Positions 1 through 5,021 of a stretch of DNA of 6,007 bases are shown here, one piece after another. The translations under genes were made by a program, and so were the position numbers. The DNA comes from Actinomycetota bacterium (GTDB lineage: Bacteria > Cyanobacteriota > Vampirovibrionia > Obscuribacterales > Obscuribacteraceae). The number at the start of each line of letters is the position of its first letter. Positions within the stretch are counted from its first letter, which is position 1. The stretch is taken from assembly GCA_903970355.1 (NCBI GenBank), contig CAJCIF010000515.1, forward strand, positions 1 through 6,007, written 5' to 3'. Below the pieces are notes generated by a model. The model made no database searches. It was given only the letters and a program-made list of their open reading frames with translations, and was not told the origin of the DNA.

Positions 1-1320
1 TATAATCCCGCCGATCTCGTCGGCAGAAACTATTTGGATTTCATCGCTGAAGGTGACAAGCAAAAAGCAATATCCGCTATGCGAGACATTAAATCCGGTG
101 TGCGAGAAGAACCGATCGAGACGCAAGTCATTCGCAGCGATAAACGAGTGGTCGACACAATGTGGTCGGCACGATGGTCTCAAGAAGATCAAACTTTCTT
201 TTGCGTTGCTCACGACATAACGGCGCGCAAGCAAACCGAAAAGATATTGAAAGAGGCAGAAGCCCGCGTTCGATTAATTGTAGAAAGTTTGCCAATTGGG
301 TTACTGATTATCGATAGTGATGGGTTGATTGAATTTAGCAATCCGTTTGTCAGGCAGATGTTCGGACGATCAGCTGCGGAAATGGATGGACAGCAGGTTG
401 GCATGCTCTTTTCCTCAACTAACCTTATTGAGACAACTAATATCGAAGAATTCAATAAGGAATTGTTTTTACGTGCGCAAGCTGGAACGTGGGAGCTGGA
501 GGGCATTAAATACGGTGGCACCGCTTTCCCAGCGGAAGTTAGCTTGACGGAATTCACCGCCACTACTGGACAACGATTTCTGGTAGTGATTTCCGATGTT
601 AGTCAAAGGCAAGCCGTTGAGAGGGTACGGCAGGAATTCGTCGCCATGGTTAGTCATGATTTGCGCTCACCACTGACCTCGATCCAAACCTTTCTTGATC
701 TGCTTGAATCCGGTATTTGTGGAGAATTGAACGAAAAGGGTCAACGGAAGCTGGGCTCTGCTAATCGGAACATCGAACGATTAATCGGTTTGATTCACGA
801 TTTACTCGATCTCGAACGAATAAAATCCGGCAATCTTATTGTTAATGCAAAAGATGTGGCGCTAAACTCGTTGATTGATGTCTCTGTTGAAGCCATCAAA
901 CTGCAGTCTGAGGATTTAGGCATCGAAATCAAAGTGGAGGTACCCGACGTGCAAGTTCGTGCCGACGGAGACAGATTGGTGCAAGCAATTGTCAATCTTC
1001 TTTCGAATTCGCTCAAGTTTTCGCCCAGAGGCAGTGCGATCGTCATCACTGGGAAAGCCGATAGCGATTGGGCCGAGTTGCGAATTGCCGATCAAGGCAG
1101 AGGCATATCAGCTGAAGATCAAGCGCGAATATTCGAGCGCTTCCAGCAGGTCAAAGAAGAAGATGCCGATTCCAAAAGAGGAACGGGACTCGGACTGCCG
1201 ATTTGCAAAGCAATTATCGAGCAGCATGGAGGCAGTATTGGTGTTGATAGCGAAAAAGGTAAGGGCAGCTGTTTTTGGCTGCGCTTACCTTTACGCGTTA
1301 TCGCCGGAGCGGGGACATGA
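1..1320 (+). CDS. PAS-PAS sensor histidine kinase, 5' end cut by window edge
   Basis: Membrane-proximal or cytosolic two-component sensor kinase that would autophosphorylate on histidine and pass the phosphate to a response regulator not present here. The reading frame is open from base 1, so the true start lies outside the window; 439 residues are visible and none forms a membrane segment. Numbering from base 1: residues 1-82 are the second half of a PAS/PAC domain (LVGRNYLDFIAE, ending HDITARKQTEK). Residues about 86-206 are a second PAS domain (IVESLPIGLLIIDSDG to ISDVSQRQ). The HisKA segment has H219 in SHDLRSPL. The ATPase domain shows the N box (N332/N336 in NLLSNSLKF), G1 (D364-x-G-x-G), F box (IFERF, 377-381) and G2 (GTGLGLP, 394-400). 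All key residues are present, so it should be active. It ends convergently with the small gene at 1418. The ligand sensed by the PAS domains cannot be told. Confidence 0.95.
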   Translation, partial: YNPADLVGRNYLDFIAEGDKQKAISAMRDIKSGVREEPIETQVIRSDKRVVDTMWSARWSQEDQTFFCVAHDITARKQTEKILKEAEARVRLIVESLPIGLLIIDSDGLIEFSNPFVRQMFGRSAAEMDGQQVGMLFSSTNLIETTNIEEFNKELFLRAQAGTWELEGIKYGGTAFPAEVSLTEFTATTGQRFLVVISDVSQRQAVERVRQEFVAMVSHDLRSPLTSIQTFLDLLESGICGELNEKGQRKLGSANRNIERLIGLIHDLLDLERIKSGNLIVNAKDVALNSLIDVSVEAIKLQSEDLGIEIKVEVPDVQVRADGDRLVQAIVNLLSNSLKFSPRGSAIVITGKADSDWAELRIADQGRGISAEDQARIFERFQQVKEEDADSKRGTGLGLPICKAIIEQHGGSIGVDSEKGKGSCFWLRLPLRVIAGAGT

Positions 1321-1321
1321 A

Positions 1322-1397
1322 CCTCATCATTGGTGCGAATAAGATGAGGCGACGCTGCTGCGACAACTTAGTATTGCTATCGGCACCACGATAGCAA
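1322..1397 (+). other. Two stem-loops with complementary loops, between convergent genes
   Basis: Hairpin 1 begins two bases after the kinase stop: CCTCATC (1322-1328) pairs with GATGAGG (1343-1349) around a 14-nt loop. Hairpin 2 is a perfect 9-bp stem, TTGCTATCG (1374-1382) with CGATAGCAA (1389-1397), around the 6-nt loop GCACCA (1383-1388). Loop 1 contains TGGTGC (1331-1336), the exact reverse complement of loop 2, so the two could form a kissing-loop contact in RNA from either strand. Neither hairpin is followed by a U-run on either strand, so this is not a textbook intrinsic terminator. It may protect or define the 3' ends of the two converging transcripts. Pairing is seen directly; function is inferred. 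Confidence 0.5.
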
Positions 1398-1417
1398 ATG
1401 ACCCCCACGGTCAGAAC

Positions 1418-1759
1418 TTATGGCTTTAGATCGTGCAGTCTATCCCAGAAGCGATGGGCTTTCTTCCCAGCTTTTTCTTCCTGGAATCTAGTATTGTCAA
1501 AAATAAGATGACCGTCATCCATTTTTACGAGCGGATGTTCTTCTTGACCTTTCATGGAGTTGAAGACTTCGCGTGCATCTTTTGCGGAAATTTTTGCTGC
1601 ATCGGTACGCAGCTTGTCGACGGCATCATCAAGTTTTTGATCCCAAGAAGTCTCTTCGGATTTCGACATGCCTCTTTGGTTGTCTTGCGTGAGGACGTAG
1701 CGCAAGTTGCTCTCATCGTCCCTTAAGCCTTTAGTAATTGTCTCTATATGATCGCCCAT
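1418..1759 (-). CDS. Small charged protein of unknown function
   Basis: I do not recognise this family. The frame is open up to an ATG at 1807 (129 aa), but I chose the ATG at 1759 (113 aa, MGDHIETITKGLRDDESN...), because GAGG at 1768-1771 lies 8 nt before it; the ATG at 1765 would be only 2 nt from that motif, and the one at 1807 has no Shine-Dalgarno match. The protein is rich in Asp, Glu, Lys and Arg and has no cysteine, signal peptide or membrane segment, so it is probably cytosolic and mostly helical. The centre (WDQKLDDAVDKLRTDAAK) looks amphipathic, and the C-terminus is basic and aromatic (KKAHRFWDRLHDLKP). It lies on the same strand as rmlA, about 150 bp downstream, and converges with the kinase. 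An upstream tandem repeat suggests its own promoter. It could be a chance open frame, but the good ribosome site and balanced composition argue for a real gene. Confidence 0.6.
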   Translation of the reverse strand: MGDHIETITKGLRDDESNLRYVLTQDNQRGMSKSEETSWDQKLDDAVDKLRTDAAKISAKDAREVFNSMKGQEEHPLVKMDDGHLIFDNTRFQEEKAGKKAHRFWDRLHDLKP

Positions 1760-1767
1760 CGTCATGT

Positions 1768-1771
1768 CCTC
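1768..1771 (-). promoter_or_regulatory. Ribosome binding site deciding the start of the small gene
   Basis: The minus strand reads AGAGGAC directly before ATG-ACG-ATG. GAGG is 8 nt from the second ATG (1759) and only 2 nt from the first (1765), so the second is favoured. A small CCC-GAAA-GGG tetraloop hairpin lies just upstream in the presumed leader (near 1789-1798). Confidence 0.5.
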
Positions 1772-1822
1772 TATCTTTAGGTTGGTGGCCCTTTCGGGTC
1801 TGGACATCCAAAATACGATACG

Positions 1823-1844
1823 AGAGTTACACGAGTGTTACACG
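1823..1844 (-). repeat. Two-copy 11-bp tandem repeat upstream of the small gene
   Basis: On the minus strand CGTGTAACACT is followed directly by CGTGTAACTCT, 10 of 11 positions identical, and then by CGTATCGTATT, which keeps only the first bases. A period of 11 bp is close to one helical turn, so both copies would face the same side of the DNA, as in tandem operator sites. It lies about 65-85 bp upstream of the favoured start at 1759, a suitable place for promoter control. Regulatory function is inferred only. Confidence 0.3.
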
Positions 1845-1905
1845 GAATCGCGCTGACTTGTGGATGTTCGATTGCGACATCCTATTTATTGAATGTTTTT
1901 TTGCG

Positions 1906-2979
1906 TTAGACGACTTCGACTTTGCTGTCGTCGCCGAGCATGAGTCGGAAAGCCACAGGTTTGTAGTTGCTGCGACTTAGTTCGACATTGACGCCGATAA
2001 GGGAGTCTTCGATGCGTCCATGAAAATCTACGATCTGGCATTTCTCGCGGAGGATGCAGTGTTCGATTTCGGCGTGTGTAACGCGGGCACCGTCGCCAAT
2101 TGAAGTGAATGGGCCGACGTAGCTATTTTCAAGAACGCAGTCGTCGCCGATCATAGCCGGGCCGCGGACGGTGCAATTTTTTAAGATCGATCCTTTGCCA
2201 ACATGCACGCGGCCGGAGATGCGCGATCCGTCACGGAGTTCGCCCAGCATGGAGACGTCGCTCATTTCATCGAGGACGACGCGATTGGCTTCGAGCATGT
2301 CGTCTTTCTTTCCGGTGTCTAGCCACCAGCTCGTAAGCACATAACTGCCAACATGGAAATCGGTATCGATCAAACGCTGGATGGCATCAGTAATTTCCAA
2401 TTCGCCACGGCGACTCGGCTTGATTTCATCGATTGCTTTGTGAATCTTGTTATTGAACAGATAGACGCCGACCAGGGCAAGATTCGATTTTGGTTTTGCC
2501 GGTTTTTCTTCAAGACAAATAATTCGTCCATCCGGAGCCAACTGCGCAACCCCGAAAGAACTTGGGTTCGCCACTTCTTTCAAAAGCAGAAACGCATCGA
2601 CTTTTGCTTTGTTGAAACGATCTACTAGAGGAGCAACACCGTCTTTAATTAGGTTATCGCCCAAGTACATAACGAACGTATCGTCTTTAAGGAAGGGTCT
2701 TGCAGTTTTAACGGCATGTGCCAGACCAAGCGGTAAATCTTGCACTATGTAGGTAATTTTCAAATCCCAGCGACTGCCGTCCCCAACTGTTGTCTTAACA
2801 TCTTCTCCGGTTTCCGGGCTAATGATGATACCGATGTCCTCAATGCCAGCCGATTTTATGGCTTCGATCGCATAGAACAAAATCGGCTTGTTTGCCACTG
2901 GCAGCAACTGCTTTGCTGCTGTGTGGGTAATAGGGCGCATTCTTGTGCCCTTGCCGCCGCTTAAAATCAAGCCTTTCAT
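1906..2979 (-). CDS. rmlA: Glucose-1-phosphate thymidylyltransferase, long form (RmlA/RfbA type)
   Basis: Cytosolic nucleotidyltransferase joining glucose-1-phosphate and dTTP to give dTDP-glucose and pyrophosphate, the first step towards dTDP-rhamnose and related deoxysugars. The N-terminal Rossmann-like domain carries the signature LSGGKGTRMRP (6-16), then KQLLP (23-27), the GD pair in YLGDN (105-109), EEKP (157-160), RRGELEITD (190-198) and W-L-D-T-G (219-223). Residues about 245-357 form a C-terminal left-handed beta-helix with repeated hexapeptide-like turns (VHVGKGSILKNCTVRG, DDCVLENSYVG). At 357 aa it matches the long RmlA class (about 355 aa) rather than the short enzyme (about 290 aa). 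The start ATG is preceded by GGTGA at 7 nt. It follows the phosphoglycosyl transferase gene by 19 bp and is surely co-transcribed with it. A close alternative is a sugar-1-phosphate nucleotidyltransferase with a different sugar or nucleotide. Confidence 0.93.
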   Translation of the reverse strand: MKGLILSGGKGTRMRPITHTAAKQLLPVANKPILFYAIEAIKSAGIEDIGIIISPETGEDVKTTVGDGSRWDLKITYIVQDLPLGLAHAVKTARPFLKDDTFVMYLGDNLIKDGVAPLVDRFNKAKVDAFLLLKEVANPSSFGVAQLAPDGRIICLEEKPAKPKSNLALVGVYLFNNKIHKAIDEIKPSRRGELEITDAIQRLIDTDFHVGSYVLTSWWLDTGKKDDMLEANRVVLDEMSDVSMLGELRDGSRISGRVHVGKGSILKNCTVRGPAMIGDDCVLENSYVGPFTSIGDGARVTHAEIEHCILREKCQIVDFHGRIEDSLIGVNVELSRSNYKPVAFRLMLGDDSKVEVV

Positions 2980-2998
2980 ATTAGTGTCACCGTTCTCC

Positions 2999-3598
2999 TC
3001 ATACCGCGCCGCGCTTGCTCAGAACTGCTCCGAACGTCAAAAACATAATGCGCCAATCCAGCCAGTAACTCCAGTTGTCGCAGTACCACTTGTCCGCTTC
3101 AACCTTAACATCATCCGGTAGTTCATCGCGCCCATTGATTTGAGCCCAACCGGTGATACCGGGCGGAAAGTTTAACACACCCAACTCCAGACGCTTAGCG
3201 GTGAGCTGTTCTTGGTTGTAGAGGGCGGGACGCGGTCCTACCAAACTCATTTGACCGATGAGGACATTTACTAGTTGTGGGAGTTCATCGAGGCTAAACT
3301 TGCGCAAAAAGTAACCTACTCTGGTAACTGGGCTAGGCAATTGCAGCATTTGATCGGTAGGTAGATTGGGAGTGCCTATCCGCATTGTTCTAAATTTATA
3401 AATATCGAACAATTGGCCGCCTTTTCCAACGCGTTTTTGTTTAAAAATAGGATTGCCGTTGGAATCGATAGAGATTGCAATTGCGAAAAGCAATAGCCAA
3501 GGCGAGGAGCCGATTAATAGGATTGCTGATAAAAGGAAGTCAGTGACTCGCTTCCAAAACATGGCATCAATATTACGTGGTTTGGGCAAACGCTTCAA
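2999..3598 (-). CDS. Undecaprenyl-phosphate sugar phosphotransferase (monotopic phosphoglycosyl transferase, PglC/WcaJ C-terminal type)
   Basis: Member of the bacterial sugar transferase family, which moves a sugar-1-phosphate from a nucleotide sugar onto undecaprenyl phosphate at the inner face of the membrane and so starts assembly of a polysaccharide repeat. It is 199 aa, the size of the minimal catalytic form without the N-terminal membrane helices of WcaJ/WbaP. One hydrophobic segment (about 18-44) contains Ser-Pro (32-33), fitting the re-entrant helix. Then come KQKRVGKGGQLFDIYKFRTM (53-72), the catalytic Asp-Glu dyad in SLDELPQL (D104, E105), SLVGPRP (118-124) and PGITGWAQINGRD (146-158). 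The start drawn is TTG at 3598 with GGA a few bases upstream; an in-frame stop lies just before it. ATG at 3562 is the alternative, which would remove 12 residues. The sugar cannot be predicted. It is the first gene of a unit with rmlA. Confidence 0.93.
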   Translation of the reverse strand: MKRLPKPRNIDAMFWKRVTDFLLSAILLIGSSPWLLLFAIAISIDSNGNPIFKQKRVGKGGQLFDIYKFRTMRIGTPNLPTDQMLQLPSPVTRVGYFLRKFSLDELPQLVNVLIGQMSLVGPRPALYNQEQLTAKRLELGVLNFPPGITGWAQINGRDELPDDVKVEADKWYCDNWSYWLDWRIMFLTFGAVLSKRGAV

Positions 3599-3721
3599 TG
3601 TTATCCATTAATTGCACTTAGTAACTGAGTTATTTGATTATCTTTGTTATCCTTTCGGAGGAAGGTACTTCAGAAATTGGCGCCAATTTCATCACAAGCA
3701 TCAAAAGACTCAGGAGAGCGA
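3599..3721. promoter_or_regulatory. Divergent promoter region between phosphoglycosyl transferase and GT2 genes
   Basis: This AT-rich gap must hold the promoters of both outward-facing units. On the minus strand GATAAT (3637-3642) is a good -10 match lying about 40 bp before the TTG start of the transferase, but its -35 is poor. On the plus strand TTGCAC (3612-3617) and GATTAT (3636-3641), 18 bp apart, form a weak sigma-70-like pair. The two candidates overlap, so transcription in the two directions could compete. The 8-mer TGTTATCC occurs twice, at 3599-3606 and 3645-3652. If GT2 starts at 3644 instead of 3722, the right part of this region is coding. Confidence 0.35.
3712..3716 (+). promoter_or_regulatory. 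Ribosome binding site supporting a TTG start for the GT2 gene
   Basis: AGGAG lies 5 nt before TTG at 3722, in frame with the glycosyltransferase and seven codons before the conserved first strand (AIVIVSWNT). A second purine-rich motif, GGAGGAAGG (3657-3665), lies 11 nt before another in-frame TTG at 3677. The longest possible start, TTG at 3644, has no such motif. There is no early ATG. Confidence 0.5.
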
Positions 3722-4609
3722 TTGCAAGCGACATTGCGTTTGGCAATCGTGATCGTGAGCTGGAATACTGCTCAGCTTTTGAGACAATGTCTTCTCACTT
3801 TAAAAACGGAACTGGTTCGTTCCGGCCTTAGCGATTCCAATTGCGCGGTTTTTGTTATTGACAATGACTCAAGCGACGGCTCTGCCGAACTTGTGGCCAA
3901 TGAATTCCCTTGGGCGAAGCTGACCGCCAATCAACAAAACGTTGGCTTTGCAGCGGCGAACAATCAGGCACTAAATATGGTGAGTGCCGAATATATTCTT
4001 CTTTTAAATCCGGATACGGAAGTTAAAGCCGGTGCTCTGAGCACGCTCATCCAATTCCTGGATAACCATCCCAAAGCGGCTGTCGTTGCCCCACAATTGT
4101 TGAACTCTGATGGCAGCGTACAGCGGTCATGTCGTGCTTTTCCGAGTTTCTCAGGCATGCTCTTTGAGTTGCTTGGGTTGAGTCGTTTGATGCCTTCCGT
4201 CAAGAAATTTCGCGAATACAAAATGCTTGACTGGGAGCACGATGATGAGCGTCAAGTTGATCAACCAGAGGGAGCCTGCCTCTTAATTCGCAGCACCGTT
4301 TTCGATCAAGTTGGACGTCTAGACGAAGGCTATTTCATGCTTTTCGAAGAAGTAGATTGGTGTTACAGCGTCAAACAAGCCGGCTGGGAAATCTGGTTTA
4401 CACCGACTGCGCAAGTTCTTCACCACTATGGCCAATCCATAAAACAAGTGAAAGTGAAAATGATCTTGTCGTCACACCGCGGCTTATATCGCTTCTGGTA
4501 TAAGCACTACCGCAACGGCCGCTGGTACCTCGACGCCTTTGCCTACGCTGGTCTTATGTCTCTCGCTTACCTAAGAATCGCCGCGCACCTAATCCGGCGC
4601 CGCGCTTAG
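3722..4609 (+). CDS. Family 2 glycosyltransferase, rhamnosyltransferase-like
   Basis: GT-A fold inverting glycosyltransferase acting at the cytosolic face of the membrane, adding a sugar from a nucleotide donor to a lipid-linked glycan. With TTG 3722 as start it is 295 aa. It begins with the GT2 first strand AIVIVSWNT (8-16), followed by VIDNDSSDGS (nucleotide-binding D47, D49), the GFAAANN motif, LLLNPDTEV (N96-P97-D98, the DxD equivalent) and PEGACLLIRSTVFDQVG. The acceptor/catalytic region is FEEVDWCYSVKQAGW (E209, E210, D212), then HHYGQS. This layout is that of the WbbL-like GT2 subgroup, many of which are rhamnosyltransferases, and the neighbouring rmlA and rmlB would supply dTDP-rhamnose if rmlC and rmlD exist elsewhere. 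The C-terminus is hydrophobic and then basic (YAGLMSLAYLRIAAHLIRRR), a likely membrane-binding helix. Donor and acceptor are inferred. Alternative starts at 3677 or 3644 would add 15 or 26 residues. Confidence 0.93.
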   Translation: MQATLRLAIVIVSWNTAQLLRQCLLTLKTELVRSGLSDSNCAVFVIDNDSSDGSAELVANEFPWAKLTANQQNVGFAAANNQALNMVSAEYILLLNPDTEVKAGALSTLIQFLDNHPKAAVVAPQLLNSDGSVQRSCRAFPSFSGMLFELLGLSRLMPSVKKFREYKMLDWEHDDERQVDQPEGACLLIRSTVFDQVGRLDEGYFMLFEEVDWCYSVKQAGWEIWFTPTAQVLHHYGQSIKQVKVKMILSSHRGLYRFWYKHYRNGRWYLDAFAYAGLMSLAYLRIAAHLIRRRA

Positions 4610-4636
4610 CCAGGACCTATATGCATAGTGCGCCGG
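4594..4636 (+). other. GC-rich stem-loop spanning the GT2 stop codon
   Basis: CCGGCGC (4594-4600) pairs perfectly with GCGCCGG (4630-4636), enclosing 29 nt that include the TAG stop (4607-4609). A T-rich stretch follows but begins about 20 nt later, so it is not a standard intrinsic terminator. It may still slow polymerase or protect the GT2 transcript end. Confidence 0.25.
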
Positions 4637-4834
4637 CGAAACCCTTATTACTATTACCAGTTTTTCCCCCATTTTCGGACTCTTCTTCAGCCCGACGCCT
4701 TGTCTCTTTTTGCATTTTTCTATATTTCCGAAATTAGCGCTTTTTTCGGGCGACGCTAAAAAGTAATTTTGGGAGAAAGCCGCCCGCTTAAGTCGTCCTA
4801 AGAAATAGCTTATGTCCGCACGGAATTGCCAAGA

Positions 4835-4856
4835 GATTTCATGAGTGCTTGAAATC
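4835..4856. repeat. 7-bp inverted repeat, possible operator
   Basis: GATTTCA (4835-4841) and TGAAATC (4850-4856) are perfect reverse complements separated by 8 nt. The half-site spacing (15 bp centre to centre) would suit a dimeric DNA-binding protein, and the site lies just upstream of the candidate -35 element at 4874. It could also form an RNA hairpin. No regulator is known for it. Confidence 0.3.
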
Positions 4857-4873
4857 GGCCACCTCTTCAGCAG

Positions 4874-4902
4874 TTCTCTTTGCAACCTGATACCAACATA
4901 AT
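4874..4902 (+). promoter_or_regulatory. Candidate promoter for rmlB
   Basis: CATAAT (4897-4902) matches five of six -10 consensus bases, with TTCTCT 17 bp upstream as a poor -35. A second possible pair, TTGGCC (4925-4930) and GACAAT (18 bp later), lies closer to the gene. Transcription from the first would leave a leader of about 110 nt. Both are weak matches and only one, or neither, may be used. Confidence 0.25.
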
Positions 4903-5005
4903 ATTTTTCAAAATGCTTTTCTGGTTGGCCTGAAGTAAGGTTTCAAAGGACAATCAGCTAGCCTTAAGAGATCGCGCTATGCGCTTAATGGCTGACGAAG
5001 GCATT

Positions 5006-5011
5006 GGGGAG
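5006..5011 (+). promoter_or_regulatory. Ribosome binding site of rmlB
   Basis: GGGGAG lies 10 nt before the ATG at 5022 and fixes that start, which also begins exactly at the conserved nucleotide-binding strand. The motif lies inside a 13-codon open frame (ATG at 4979, TAA at 5018-5020) that ends one base before the rmlB ATG. Confidence 0.6.
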
Positions 5012-5021
5012 ACTTTATAAC

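Larger units (their letters stand above)
4610..5021. other. 412-bp stretch without a convincing gene, upstream of rmlB
   Basis: The left part (about 4650-4746) is pyrimidine-rich with several T-runs and fits a transcription end zone after GT2. The middle has short inverted repeats: TTAGCG/CGCTAA (4734-4739, 4754-4759) and CGGGCG/CGCCCG (4747-4752, 4781-4786). These two overlap and cannot both form fully. A 7-bp inverted repeat lies at 4835-4856. The right part holds candidate promoter elements and a leader hairpin near 4964-4988. Two tiny open frames exist (4621-4737, 38 codons; 4979-5020, 13 codons), neither with enough support to call. The minus-strand open frame across 4589-4885 starts at a TTG without a usable ribosome site and I do not accept it. 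The length suggests that rmlB has its own promoter and a leader rather than relying on GT2 read-through. Confidence 0.45.

Noticed and set aside
210..1342. Other-frame open frames inside the histidine kinase
   Set aside because: The kinase frame carries an unbroken set of conserved motifs; the others are Ser/Leu-rich shadows without family features.
1862..1902. GGATGT/ACATCC hairpin followed on the plus strand by a T7 run, resembling an intrinsic terminator
   Set aside because: The T-run is 13 nt from the stem and works only for plus-strand transcription, where no gene lies upstream. On the rmlA strand the A-run precedes the hairpin, which is the wrong order.
1433..1980. Plus-strand open frames opposite the small gene and the rmlA end (1433-1726, 1738-1980)
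   Set aside because: They are antisense shadows with unusual residue composition and no ribosome sites.
3599..3608. ATG at 3608 on the minus strand as the transferase start
   Set aside because: It is out of frame with the transferase and reaches a stop after a few codons.
4589..4885. 98-codon minus-strand open frame filling the gap before rmlB
   Set aside because: It starts with TTG without a usable ribosome site, overlaps the GT2 3' end, and its Lys/Arg/Phe-rich sequence resembles no family and mirrors the pyrimidine-rich plus strand.
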